From Pedobacter ghigonis (GTDB lineage: Bacteria; Bacteroidota; Bacteroidia; Sphingobacteriales; Sphingobacteriaceae): a stretch of 64,000 nucleotides of DNA. The translations under genes were made by a program, and so were the position numbers. The first letter of the stretch is position 1, and each line of letters opens with the position of its first letter. Shown here piece after piece: positions 33,697 to 42,496 of this stretch. Under the pieces are notes generated by a model. It was given only the letters and a program-made list of their open reading frames with translations, did no database searches and had not been told where the DNA came from. The stretch lies in assembly GCF_903166585.1 (NCBI RefSeq), contig NZ_CAESCM010000016.1, positions 62,001-126,000 on the forward strand. Direction: 5' to 3'.

Positions 33697-34413
33697 TTAT
33701 TCAAATCTACTCAACCGGATATATTTGAAATTGAATTCATTGTTATATTTCTCAATTTCCCGGAACAATAGTAAGTAACTGTATATATGATCCTTATAAA
33801 AATTGAATGTTCCCATATTCGCAATATTATTTAATTGTTTTACAGTGGTTTGAAAGGGATGCATTTTTACTTTCGCCAAGATCGCTATAAAAGCGGGGTC
33901 TAGATAAAAGTTAAAAATTAAAATTTCATCAATAATTTTATTTACCATTACAAACCCAGCATCATATACTAGCTTTCCTGTGATACCCGGATATAAGCCC
34001 CCATTACTAATAAAAAATGTGTTTGATGTCGAATTAATCTTAACTTTTCTAGATAGTAAATCAAAATTATCAAAAGTTAAAGTGCGAACCTCAAATGATA
34101 GCTTATCACCCTTTTAAGCTCTTTGAATAATTTCGAAAACTTCAAATCCACTTTCAACTAACTTTTGGGTATTTGAATAAACAAATGAATAAACACTCCG
34201 TTTCGCCAACCTTTCTTTGCTAACAACGACAACCAGGTAAAATATGTAGCTAGATAGATAAGCTAAAGCTAAATTATTCAGCAAGGAACCTATTTCAAAT
34301 CTGTTATCAATCTTCTCTGGAATATCAGCCCAAACAAAGTTAATTAGAATTATAGCTACGACCGAGATCACACAAAATAATTCTAGTAGTTTTCTTTGAA
34401 TTTTTCTGTACAT
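33697..34413 (-). pseudogene. Membrane protein gene interrupted by one in-frame stop
   Basis: From ATG 34413 (MYRKIQRKLLELFCV) the frame runs 99 codons to a TAA at 34114-34116, then continues open in the same frame for another ~139 codons to a stop at 33697. The first part has two membrane spans ('LFCVISVVAIILINFVWAD', 'LAYLSSYIFYLVVVV'); the second is soluble ('KGDKLSFEVRTLTFDNFDLL', 'GLYPGITGKLVYDAGFVMVN', 'FQTTVKQLNNIANMGTFNFY'). The uninterrupted frame on both sides strongly suggests one ~238-residue protein broken by a point mutation, for example TTA to TAA, or by a sequencing error. No family recognised; AT-rich relative to its neighbours. Confidence 0.7.
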
Positions 34414-34465
34414 GATTGTTAATGGATCGTTGTATAGTATGTAAAACGGTATGTAAGCAAATAGC

Positions 34466-34500
34466 AAACCCCTGTAACTATTTAATTTACAGGGGTTTTT
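34466..34500 (-). terminator. Hairpin downstream of tRNA-Leu
   Basis: AAACCCCTGTAA pairs with TTACAGGGGTTT around a 9-base loop. It lies 13 bases past the 3' end of the minus-strand tRNA and likely ends its transcript; it has T residues on both sides. Confidence 0.65.
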
Positions 34501-34512
34501 CATCAAAAAGCG

Positions 34513-34596
34513 TACCCAGAAGCAGATTCGAACTGCCACGCCGTTGCCAGCGCCACCCCCTCAAGATGGTGCGTCTACCAATTTCGCCACCTGGGT
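34513..34596 (-). tRNA. tRNA-Leu (GAG)
   Basis: 84 bases with a long variable arm (class II). Acceptor ACCCAGG pairs with TCTGGGT, discriminator A. D arm GTGGCGAAATTGGTAGAC; anticodon stem CCATC / GGTGG around loop TTGAGGG, giving anticodon GAG (reads CUC, CUU). T arm GGCAG-TTCGAAT-CTGCT. CCA is not encoded. Confidence 0.93.
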
Positions 34597-34630
34597 TTAT
34601 ACTATTAAATCATTTCCGAATTTAAATATC

Positions 34631-34673
34631 TCGTCTACCATCCCGATAGCTATCGGGATCGCCACCTAGGTTT
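34631..34673 (-). repeat. Partial tRNA-Leu copy split by an 18-bp palindrome
   Basis: CGTCTACCA and TCGCCACCTAGGTTT match the first ~27 bases of the tRNA-Leu (34571-34599, opposite strand), but three bases between them are replaced by TCCCGATAGCTATCGGGA, a perfect palindrome. The copy lies 35 bases upstream of the tRNA in the same orientation and is not a functional tRNA. Confidence 0.7.
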
Positions 34674-34716
34674 GTGCTGCAAATATAATTTAATTTTGGA
34701 TTTTCGAAACAATGAT

Positions 34717-35481
34717 TTACAATTCTATTTTTAGTCTATCATACGCCAAACGGATCGAATCGGGCAAGTCTTTTTCCACATCGGCATGTTTGCCCAGGTT
34801 ATGGCTAATGTGCGTAAGGTAAGTGATCTCTGCGCCCACTTTCTCTGCAAAAGCCCTCGCCTCGGCCAATGTAAAGTGCGAAATATGTGCCTCGTTTTGC
34901 AAAGCGTTAATTACTAATGTTTTCGTGCCTTTAATTTTCGCAAAGCTTTCTTCCGAAACCGTTTTAGCATCGGTAATGTAGGTAAAGTCGCCTATGCGGT
35001 AACCGCTAATGGGCAGCAAATGGTGCATTACTTCAAAAGGCGTAACGGTGGTCTCTCCTATCTTAAAATCTTCGCCATTGGTTACTGTGTGCAGGTTAAT
35101 CTGCGGCAGGCCATGGTATTTTTTTTCGGCAAAGATGTAATAAAACTCCCTTTTTAATGCGGTTTGCACCCTTTCGGTAGCATACACATCAATAATCTTG
35201 TGCAATAAATAATTGAAGGGCCTGATATCGTCTAAACCCGCAATGTGGTCTTTATGTTCGTGCGTAAATAAAACTGCATCGAGGTTTTCAACTTTTTCGC
35301 GTAAAAGCTGGTAACGAAAATCAGGGCCACTATCTACTACTATGGTTTTATCGGCCGTTTCTATTAAAATAGATGTTCTTAAACGGTTATCCCGTTTATC
35401 TGTAGAACGACAAACGTCGCATTTACAAGCGATTACGGGAACGCCTTGAGATGTACCTGTGCCTAAAAATGTGATCTTCAA
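34717..35481 (-). CDS. MBL-fold metallohydrolase (PhnP-like)
   Basis: 254 residues. 'ITFLGTGTSQGVPVIACKCDVCRSTDKRDNR' contains the paired Cys typical of PhnP-like proteins. The metallo-beta-lactamase motif is 'LFTHEHKDHIAGLDDIRPF' (THxHxDH form), with further ligands in 'VMHHLLPISGYRIGDFTYITDA' and 'THISHNLGKH'. PhnP is a cyclic phosphodiesterase; many relatives in Bacteroidota are uncharacterised. No phosphonate genes lie nearby, so the substrate is left open. Confidence 0.87.
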   Translation of the reverse strand: MKITFLGTGTSQGVPVIACKCDVCRSTDKRDNRLRTSILIETADKTIVVDSGPDFRYQLLREKVENLDAVLFTHEHKDHIAGLDDIRPFNYLLHKIIDVYATERVQTALKREFYYIFAEKKYHGLPQINLHTVTNGEDFKIGETTVTPFEVMHHLLPISGYRIGDFTYITDAKTVSEESFAKIKGTKTLVINALQNEAHISHFTLAEARAFAEKVGAEITYLTHISHNLGKHADVEKDLPDSIRLAYDRLKIEL

Positions 35482-35530
35482 ATTGCAGTTATAAAAGTGA
35501 ACGGGCTATTTTGCTGCAATTTAAAGCTTT

Positions 35531-36442
35531 TTATTTAAATATCACTTTTGGTGCAACACCTGTCCACGATTTTGGCAGTTTATCTTCTTTAACATTAAAC
35601 AACCTGGCCACAACCAGCGCTGTATTTTTATTGCTGTTGTAAAAATCTGTTAAACCCAATTTCTTTATTTTAGGTCCTACTGCAGCCCATGGCACCTGCA
35701 TTTCGCGCATGCTTGTACCGCCATGGCCTTTATTTATACCGCCATGATCGGTAATGAGTAAAAAATGAATGTTCTTAAACAAGTCTTTCTCCTGCAATGC
35801 CTTAATTAAATCACCTACCGCAACATCGGCCTTTTCAACCGCAGCAACATATTCAGGACCCATCCAGCCGAAACCATGGCCGGCATGATCGGTGTGCACA
35901 CTGTACAGGAAAACCAGCGTAGGGTCTTTTCTGTTCGCATCCATAAAATTAATGGCCTTCTCATAGTTTTGCGTATAGGCATCTTTTTCTTCAAAAGCCG
36001 ATTCGTCCAGATATTTTTTGTTCATCGAGTTAATCAGCTCCAGCCAGTTCCAGTAATAGGCTGTTTTAACATTGGGCACCTGCTCTTTCAATACCTTAAA
36101 TATAGAAGGATAATAGCCTTCTGCATCTTTATCGATCGGTTCCAGTTCATGCTTGGCTACCGTCCAGCTGTTATTGGTTACGCCATGCTCTTCGGGCCCT
36201 GAGCCTGTTAAATGGCTGGTCCAGTTGGGTAAGGTTACCGATGGCATTACCGGCCTTGTAGTTACCGAAACCACCCCATCGGCAAAAAGCTTATCGATAT
36301 TGGGATGTTTAATGGCCTTAAAACCTTCGGCGCTAAAGCCATCAAAACCAATAATAACTACACGCTGTGCTTGTTGCGCAGTAGCCCTGCCAACCGTAGC
36401 AATTAATAAAACGGCTAAAAATGTGTGTTTAAAGAGATTCAT
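35531..36442 (-). CDS. Secreted alkaline phosphatase-superfamily phosphodiesterase
   Basis: 303 residues with a signal peptide ending near residue 22 (GRATAQ). Type I phosphodiesterase/nucleotide pyrophosphatase motifs: 'VVIIGFDGFSAEGFKAIKHPNIDKLFADG' (metal Asp), 'TRPVMPSVTLPNWTSHLTGSGPEEHGV' (Thr nucleophile region), 'YSVHTDHAGHGFGWMGPEY' (DxxGH) and 'LLITDHGGINKGHGG'. Probably hydrolyses phosphodiester or pyrophosphate bonds in the periplasm. It stands alone between the MBL gene and a small conserved gene. Confidence 0.87.
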   Translation of the reverse strand: MNLFKHTFLAVLLIATVGRATAQQAQRVVIIGFDGFSAEGFKAIKHPNIDKLFADGVVSVTTRPVMPSVTLPNWTSHLTGSGPEEHGVTNNSWTVAKHELEPIDKDAEGYYPSIFKVLKEQVPNVKTAYYWNWLELINSMNKKYLDESAFEEKDAYTQNYEKAINFMDANRKDPTLVFLYSVHTDHAGHGFGWMGPEYVAAVEKADVAVGDLIKALQEKDLFKNIHFLLITDHGGINKGHGGTSMREMQVPWAAVGPKIKKLGLTDFYNSNKNTALVVARLFNVKEDKLPKSWTGVAPKVIFK

Positions 36443-36562
36443 TTTTTCTTGTTCTGATGAATACCAAAACTAAGGATTAGAAATCAAATAAGTAAACAAA
36501 ATTTATATATACTAAACAAATGAATAATATTTTTACATTCGAACTTATGTACAGGCTATTCG

Positions 36563-36835
36563 TTAAAACAATTCGGTTTGTTGCAACGAGAGGTAAAACT
36601 GGCGTTGCTTTTCGTCGAGCAGGTTTTCGTCGGCATTGGTTTGTTTTACCAGTGTAACCAGGGCAGCAATTTTACCTTCGAGGTTGGAGAACTTGTTTAC
36701 CACAATTACTTTATTGTGTTCGAGCAGGCACGAACCAGTTTTAAAATTTCCCTTTTCGTAACGCACCTTATAGCCCATCACTAAAAGAAGGGTTTCCAGT
36801 TTTTCTAAAGTATGGTTGGTAAGTGGTAATGACAT
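36563..36835 (-). CDS. Conserved hypothetical protein (90 residues)
   Basis: Start placed at the ATG at 36835 (MSLPLTNHTLEKLE); a TTG six codons upstream is unlikely. Small soluble protein with 'LLVMGYKVRYEKGNFKTGSCLLEHNKVIVVNKF', a pattern I associate with a conserved Bacteroidota hypothetical family. No function known. Confidence 0.7.
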   Translation of the reverse strand: MSLPLTNHTLEKLETLLLVMGYKVRYEKGNFKTGSCLLEHNKVIVVNKFSNLEGKIAALVTLVKQTNADENLLDEKQRQFYLSLQQTELF

Positions 36836-37032
36836 TGGAACAAAAGTAAACAATAAGAATATTTTGCAGCGAATAAATGGTTAATTGTTTTGACTAGTAT
36901 TAAGGGTTAACTGTGCTAAATAAAAGATTAACTGTTTTAACTGGTTAATTGGTTAATTGTGGGAGTGTGTTAGATAAGAGAATAGTGAAGGTCCTTTGAG
37001 CCGTTACCATTGACATAAACTCATAGAATTAT

Positions 37033-37259
37033 CGTCATTGCGAGGAGGAACGACAGCCTTTCCCGCTTAATCGGGAAAGCAATCTTACAACGACCGTTAG
37101 CTGAAACTGAAGTAATGCGCTTTCCCACCCATAGAAGATCCGTCATCTCGATCCGATAGCTATCGACTGAAGCGCAGCGAAATGGAGAGATCTATTTAGA
37201 CAGATTTAGCTTCGCTGATCACTGCGTGGTTCTCGAGTTCGTTGCACTTCGCAATGACG
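37033..37259. repeat. Nested inverted-repeat elements
   Basis: Outer ends CGTCATTGCGAGGAGG (37033) and CGCAATGACG (37250-37259) define one family. Starting at 37141 a half-element of the second family (CGTCATCTCGATCC ... GAGAGATCT) lies inside it. Suggests insertion of one repeat type into another, or recombination between them. Confidence 0.6.
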
Positions 37260-37323
37260 ACTCCGAAGGGACTGCCACTAAAATGATTTTTATGAAATAA
37301 ATTAATCCTCTATGTTGACGGAC

Positions 37324-37357
37324 ATAAAAAAGGTTCAGCTGTTGCCAGCTGAACCTT
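37324..37357 (-). terminator. Terminator of lolA
   Basis: AAGGTTCAGCT pairs with AGCTGAACCTT around a 6-base loop; on the minus strand a run of six T follows. 34 bases past the lolA stop. Confidence 0.88.
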
Positions 37358-37390
37358 CCAGGTTTCATCCCGCATTTGCGGAATTAACAA

Positions 37391-38041
37391 TTATCTTAAG
37401 TCTACCACTTCAACACCAGGGTATTTTTTAGCGTCGAAAGCGAAAGTAGTTTCCGGTACATTTACATTTGGCGAAAAAGTTTTCACATTGTAAGTGTATT
37501 TGTTTCCGTTTTTATCGAACAATACCACATTGGCAATTTGTTTAGCCGCTTTATCGATGCTTAAACGCACTTTAAAAATTGCTTTTTTAGCATCTACAGG
37601 TGTTAAATCAATCATCTGGTAAGTTTTGGCACCTGCCTTTTCCTCACCTGTGTACACGTATTTAAATCCTTTTTCGTAAACGGTAAAAATTTTAGCCGGA
37701 TTAATGGCATCGCCGCTGTTATCTACGTTGCTTACCTGTACTTCTTTATCTTTTTTAAGGTAAGTCCACTGGCTTTTGCCATCGCTAAACAACTCCTGGT
37801 TCGTCATAGCCACTTTATACTTATTAGAATTGGCTTTAACATATAAAGTACCTTGCTGTGTTTCTTTTACTTTAGCTTTTGGATTATCCAGTGTAAAAGT
37901 AAAATCTGTTTTAACTACATTGTACGACTTGTATTTCTTGCTTACTTCTGCTAAAATTGCTTTAGCTTTCGCATCAGTTTGAGCATAAGTTGATGTTGTA
38001 AAAGCAACTACAACCATTAATGCTGAAATTAATTTCTTCAT
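37391..38041 (-). CDS. lolA: LolA-like outer-membrane lipoprotein carrier
   Basis: 216 residues with a signal peptide ending near residue 20 (TSTYAQ). 'YNVVKTDFTFTLDNPKAKVKETQQGTLYVKANSNKYKVAM' and 'DGKSQWTYLKKDKEVQVSNVD' match the LolA half-barrel. It would carry lipoproteins across the periplasm, relevant to the many surface lipoproteins here. It lies 59 bases downstream of ftsK in the same direction, an arrangement seen in related genomes. Confidence 0.85.
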   Translation of the reverse strand: MKKLISALMVVVAFTTSTYAQTDAKAKAILAEVSKKYKSYNVVKTDFTFTLDNPKAKVKETQQGTLYVKANSNKYKVAMTNQELFSDGKSQWTYLKKDKEVQVSNVDNSGDAINPAKIFTVYEKGFKYVYTGEEKAGAKTYQMIDLTPVDAKKAIFKVRLSIDKAAKQIANVVLFDKNGNKYTYNVKTFSPNVNVPETTFAFDAKKYPGVEVVDLR

Positions 38042-38100
38042 CTTTTCTTTTTTAATTTTCTTTTGTAACGTTAGAGTAGATTTTTTGGTATTGGTTTAAT

Positions 38101-40698
38101 CTAATCTTTGTCATCCATACTATTCAAGAATTGTTCCAAAGAATATTCGTCGGGATATAAAACTTCACGGGCCTTACTTCCTTCAAACGGGCCAACAATT
38201 CCGGCAGCTTCCAACTGGTCGATAATGCGGCCGGCACGGTTGTAACCTAACTTCAGTTTACGCTGAATTAATGAAGTTGAGCCCTGCTGGTGCATTACAA
38301 TCAGCCTTGCTGCATCTTCGAAGAACTTATCGCGCTCATTTGGATCGAAATCTGCTTTGCTCCCCTCGCCTGCCTCATCAATATATTCCGGCAACTGGTA
38401 AGCATCTGAATAACCGCGCTGGTTACCTATATATTCTGAAATACGATCTACCTCAGGTGTATCAACGAAAGCACACTGTAGCCTGATTAAGTCGCTACCG
38501 GTAGATAAAAGCATATCCCCGCGACCAATCAGCTGATCGGCTCCACCACTATCCAGAATGGTACGCGAATCGATTTTTGACAAAACCCTAAAGGCTAACC
38601 TTGCCGGGAAGTTGGCTTTAATGGTACCGGTAATAATATTTACCGATGGACGCTGCGTAGCCAGCACCAGGTGAATACCAATGGCACGGGCCAGCTGTGC
38701 CAAACGTGCAATCGGCGCTTCTACCTCTTTACCAGCCGTCATCATTAAATCGGCAAACTCATCTACTACCAAAACAATAAATGGTAAGAAACGGTGACCA
38801 TTATTCGGATTCAGCTTGCGTTTGATAAACTTATCGTTGTACTCTTTTAAATTTCTCACCTGTGCATCTTTCAACAAATCGTAACGCTGATCCATCTCAA
38901 TACAAAGCGAATTTAAAGTGTTTACCACTTTTTTAGTATCGGTAATAATGGCATCGGCCTCGCCCGGTAGTTTAGCCAAAAAGTGTCTTTCAATACGATT
39001 AAATAGCGTTAACTCTACCTTTTTCGGATCGACCAATACAAATTTTAACTGTGCCGGGTGTTTTTTAAACAATAGCGAAACCAGGATGGAGTTAATACCT
39101 ACCGATTTACCTTGCCCCGTTGCCCCTGCTACCAGCAAGTGCGGCATTTTGGCCAAATCGGCAATAAAAACTTCGTTGCTGATGGTTTTACCCAAAGCAA
39201 TTGGTAAATCCATGGTATTTTGCACCCATTTCTCGGTATTTAAAATGCTGCGCATCGGCACCATTTCGGGGTGCTGGTTGGGTACTTCGATACCAATGGT
39301 ACCTTTACCTGGCATTGGCGCAATAATACGAATCCCCAAAGCAGCAAGCGAAAGGGCGATATCATCTTCCAGGTTTTTGATTTTCGAAATCCTTACACCC
39401 GGCGCCGGAATAATTTCGTAAAGCGTAACCGTTGGACCAATTGTAGCCTTAATCTTATCGATTTCGATATTGTAATGGTTAAGGGTTTCTACAATTTTAT
39501 TTTTATTGGCTTCCAGTTCCTCGGCATTTACCGAAATTTTGTTGGTGCCATAGTTTTCCAATAAATCAACCGTTGGGTATTTGTAGCCCGATAAATCGAG
39601 TTTTTCATCGTAATTACCAAACTGCTCTACCAGATCATCCGATTTAATTTCTTCTTCAGTTTTCTCGATGGTAAAAGCGGGTTCTTTTTCGTCGTTTACC
39701 GGTGGCTCTACTACCAATGGCAGGGCCGAAGCCGCAGTGGTTGCCAATGGTAAATTGGTAGCCAAAGGCGATAAAACTACAGGTGGGGTTGCTTCTTCTT
39801 CGGGTTCTTTTTCTTCGAAACGGCTAGGTTGTAAAGTTACATTTTGTGGCTTACGCTCATTGCCAACAGGCTTATCGCGCACCGGAAATTCGATTGGCTC
39901 TGAAGGCTCTTCATAAACATTTTCCCTGCCGGCATGCTGTGTTCTCACTTCGTTTACAAAATCGGGCACTTCCGTATCGAGATATACTTCTTTTTCTTTA
40001 CGTTCAGGGAATTTAAAATCGATGTTATAGGCAATAATTAAAATGGTTAAACCGGCAAAGGCAATTAAACCGGCAACACCTGCTGCACCAATTTGGGCAG
40101 CTAGTAATTTGTTGGTCCAGAAACCAAATTCACCTTCGAGGTAATGCGGCGATTCTGACCAGAAACTATGTGCAAAACCTAAGGTGAGTGAAATAAATAA
40201 CAAAAAGAAAAAGCTATAGCCTAATGTTTTTGAGATAGAAAGGATTTTTACTTTAAACAATAAGCGGTAGCCAATAATAAAAAAGGCAAGTACAAATAAG
40301 AATGAAGCAATACCAAACCACTCGTAAATAAACTGGTGCGATAATAAGGCACCAAATTTACCCAGCCAGTTTTGTACAACCGGGGTAGTTACGCCAGCAT
40401 TTTTCAGTTCTTCGCTTGTTTTAAACAAATTTCCCCAGCCGCCATTCGCATCTATTACGTAACTCTGGTCATCTTGCCAGGTAAATAAATAAGAAGTAAA
40501 GGCAATTAAAAAATAAAGGGAAAGGATTACAAAGAACAAGCCCAGAATCTTTACTGCACGGCCATCCGACAGGTCGAAACGGGGCAGAAATTCCCTTTTT
40601 TCTTTTGGCTGGCGGTTTGATGCCCCTCTGCCCGATGCATTTTCAGCACCTTTATCTCTGAATGTATTGGTTTTAAACTGATTACCCCTTGCCGACAT
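38101..40698 (-). CDS. ftsK: DNA translocase FtsK
   Basis: 865 residues. Four to five N-terminal membrane spans (~residues 45-230), a Pro/Glu-rich linker (~245-350), then the motor: 'YGTNKISVNAEELEANKNKIVETL' (alpha domain), Walker A 'LLVAGATGQGKSVGINSIL', Walker B 'PFIVLVVDEFADLMM', and 'LATQRPSVNIITGTIKANFPARLAFRV'. The C-terminal gamma winged helix ('HQQGSTSLIQRKLKLGYNRAGRIIDQLEAAGIVGP') reads polar KOPS-type sequences and activates XerCD. Length is normal for the phylum. Confidence 0.96.
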   Translation of the reverse strand: MSARGNQFKTNTFRDKGAENASGRGASNRQPKEKREFLPRFDLSDGRAVKILGLFFVILSLYFLIAFTSYLFTWQDDQSYVIDANGGWGNLFKTSEELKNAGVTTPVVQNWLGKFGALLSHQFIYEWFGIASFLFVLAFFIIGYRLLFKVKILSISKTLGYSFFFLLFISLTLGFAHSFWSESPHYLEGEFGFWTNKLLAAQIGAAGVAGLIAFAGLTILIIAYNIDFKFPERKEKEVYLDTEVPDFVNEVRTQHAGRENVYEEPSEPIEFPVRDKPVGNERKPQNVTLQPSRFEEKEPEEEATPPVVLSPLATNLPLATTAASALPLVVEPPVNDEKEPAFTIEKTEEEIKSDDLVEQFGNYDEKLDLSGYKYPTVDLLENYGTNKISVNAEELEANKNKIVETLNHYNIEIDKIKATIGPTVTLYEIIPAPGVRISKIKNLEDDIALSLAALGIRIIAPMPGKGTIGIEVPNQHPEMVPMRSILNTEKWVQNTMDLPIALGKTISNEVFIADLAKMPHLLVAGATGQGKSVGINSILVSLLFKKHPAQLKFVLVDPKKVELTLFNRIERHFLAKLPGEADAIITDTKKVVNTLNSLCIEMDQRYDLLKDAQVRNLKEYNDKFIKRKLNPNNGHRFLPFIVLVVDEFADLMMTAGKEVEAPIARLAQLARAIGIHLVLATQRPSVNIITGTIKANFPARLAFRVLSKIDSRTILDSGGADQLIGRGDMLLSTGSDLIRLQCAFVDTPEVDRISEYIGNQRGYSDAYQLPEYIDEAGEGSKADFDPNERDKFFEDAARLIVMHQQGSTSLIQRKLKLGYNRAGRIIDQLEAAGIVGPFEGSKAREVLYPDEYSLEQFLNSMDDKD

Positions 40699-41123
40699 TT
40701 TCTATCCTAAATATATTTTTGATCAACAAATATAAAATAACTGATACGAGTTTTCTATTCCCCATTAAATTAAATAAAAATATTCATTGGGCTATTAAAC
40801 CTTAAACAAAAAATACAGTCTATTATTTCAACAACACGCAAGTTGTTACGTTTTATCATAAATGAAACGGATTTTGTTTTAGGTTTTATCCCGTTTGACC
40901 TGGAGAGGTGAGACGGGATTTTTTATAACCAGATGAATCCCGACTTTATCGGAATTAGGATAACGCCCATATTCATAATAGCTGGCATTTTTTGGCCAAT
41001 AGCCCTATTGCAGCATTTGCAGATTTTGATTTTTGCTAATCTGCCCTACACTATATATATTTAGGCATTAAAGTTTACAATTTCTTAATTTTTGTTAATT
41101 TAAGTCGATTTTCATACAATACT
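40699..41123. promoter_or_regulatory. Divergent intergenic region between ftsK and the ankyrin gene
   Basis: 425 AT-rich bases with promoters for both sides. It contains a terminator-like hairpin at 40888-40924 on the plus strand with no annotated gene before it, so a short transcript may end there. Confidence 0.5.
40888..40924 (+). terminator. Orphan terminator-like hairpin
   Basis: ATCCCGT pairs with ACGGGAT and is followed by a run of six T. No coding sequence precedes it on the plus strand; it could end a small RNA or an attenuated leader for the ankyrin gene. Confidence 0.5.
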
Positions 41124-41780
41124 ATGGGTATAGCGCAGCTAGAAGAACAAATTGAAGCCGGCAACTTAAATGCGGTAAAGGAAATTTTGGTACAAAATCC
41201 CCGATTGGCCGTTACCGATACATCGCACCACATTTCGCCATTATTATTGGCCTGTTATTATAAAAAGCAGGAGATTGCCGATTTAATTGCAGAGTTTGTT
41301 GATCAGCTTACCCTGTTCGAGGCCTGCGCCGTTGGTAAATTTGATGCCGCTACCCTATTGATTTTCCAAAAACCTGAGAGTGTTAACGAGTTCTCTGATG
41401 ATGGTTTTACGCCGCTGGGCCTGGCCTGCTATTTCGGGCACGAAGATTTAGCGCGCTTTTTAGTATTGAAAGGTGCTGATGTAAATTTAGCTTCGAAAAA
41501 CGGGTTCAACGTTTTCCCGATCCACTCGGCTGTTGCGGCAAACAATTTTAACATTACCAAAATGCTTTTAGAAGCGGGGGCCTACCCTAACGTTTGCCAG
41601 AAAGCTGGTTTGGCGCCTTTACACAGCGCAGCACAATTGGGTAATATTGAGTTGATTATTTTATTGCTGGAGCACGGCGCAGAAGTTTCGTTGCGTATGG
41701 AAGGCGGAAAATTACCTGCCGATTTAGCTGCAGAAAAAGGTTTTAACGAAATTGCTGAAATTTTGAGAGACGATGATTAG
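41124..41780 (+). CDS. Ankyrin-repeat protein
   Basis: 218 residues, no signal peptide. Ankyrin units are visible from about residue 35: 'HISPLLLACYYKKQEIADLI', 'DGFTPLGLACYFGHEDLARFLVLKGADVNLAS', 'NVFPIHSAVAANNFNITKMLLEAGAYPNVCQ', 'AGLAPLHSAAQLGNIELIILLLEHGAEVSLR' and 'GKLPADLAAEKGFNEIAEIL'. Protein-protein interaction scaffold; partner unknown. Confidence 0.9.
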   Translation: MGIAQLEEQIEAGNLNAVKEILVQNPRLAVTDTSHHISPLLLACYYKKQEIADLIAEFVDQLTLFEACAVGKFDAATLLIFQKPESVNEFSDDGFTPLGLACYFGHEDLARFLVLKGADVNLASKNGFNVFPIHSAVAANNFNITKMLLEAGAYPNVCQKAGLAPLHSAAQLGNIELIILLLEHGAEVSLRMEGGKLPADLAAEKGFNEIAEILRDDD

Positions 41781-41897
41781 GTAGTTTTCAATTTTCAGTT
41801 ATCAGTTACCTACAATTGAGAATTGTTAACTATAAATTGCAAACTACAAACTTCGTATTGGAAACTGAAAACTGTGAACTGTCAACTGTGAACTGAA
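41781..41897. repeat. AACTG-rich imperfect inverted repeat
   Basis: Left part 'TTTTCAGTTATCAGTTA' and right part 'GAAACTGAAAACTGTGAACT' with further AACTG units. Convergent gene ends meet here; it may serve as a two-way terminator. Confidence 0.45.
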
Positions 41898-42116
41898 CTA
41901 CTCCCAAACCCTAAGCCTCATGCGCTTCATATAGGTTCTAATATCCAAAACCACGGCAGCCAGAAAATAAAATAGTATAGGGAAACCTACAGCCAAAAAA
42001 GACGAGTAAATAAAAAACAGGCGGACTTTTGCGGTGCTCATGTGTAGCTTATTAGCCAGATAAGTAGAAACACCAAAACTCTGCTGCTCAAAATAGGTTA
42101 TAATTCTTTGAAACAT
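41898..42116 (-). CDS. PspC-domain membrane protein
   Basis: 72 residues. 'QSFGVSTYLANKLHMSTAKVRLFFIYSSFLAVGFPILFYFLAAVVL' matches the PspC domain: a G.st.lA..lg....vR.. segment followed by a membrane span. PspC proteins modulate envelope stress or act as anti-sigma-like partners; no other psp gene is present in this window. Confidence 0.8.
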   Translation of the reverse strand: MFQRIITYFEQQSFGVSTYLANKLHMSTAKVRLFFIYSSFLAVGFPILFYFLAAVVLDIRTYMKRMRLRVWE

Positions 42117-42248
42117 TTTAAGCTTATTTTAACACGCTTTAATTATTGTATCAACAGATAAAATAATAAATAACCAACGCTATAACATTGGTTTTCTTAT
42201 TCTAATTTATAAATAATAATTGGTTAAACATGCAAAATCAGTTTCGAA

Positions 42249-42464
42249 TTATTCCAAAATCAGCTTTTCGAAGTCCTGCTTATCTTCATGTTTGATGAAA
42301 AGAATCTGCTGTTCTTCCAGTCCTGAAAATTTCTTAACCAATTCGGCTTTAAATTTATGCAGGTCAACGTCTTTATCCAGAATAACCGTTAAGGCATCAG
42401 CATTGCCCCTAACTTCTATAATCTGATCGGGATAAAGTTCTTTTAATTCGTGCGGAAATTCCAT
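42249..42464 (-). CDS. Conserved hypothetical protein (71 residues)
   Basis: 'MEFPHELKELYPDQIIEVRG' then 'DALTVILDKDVDLHKFKAEL' and a C-terminal acidic end. Small soluble protein, not recognised. It starts 32 bases after the DUF2851 stop, so it may share that transcript. Confidence 0.6.
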   Translation of the reverse strand: MEFPHELKELYPDQIIEVRGNADALTVILDKDVDLHKFKAELVKKFSGLEEQQILFIKHEDKQDFEKLILE

Positions 42465-42496
42465 AATTACAAAACGGTTAGGGTAAATCTTTTTGT

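Larger units (their letters stand above)
36854..37390. other. Intergenic repeat-rich region
   Basis: 536 bases without a gene: AT-rich tandem variants of GGTTAATTGTTTTAACTG (36880-36965), a nested pair of inverted-repeat elements (37033-37259) and the lolA terminator (37324-37357). Confidence 0.7.
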
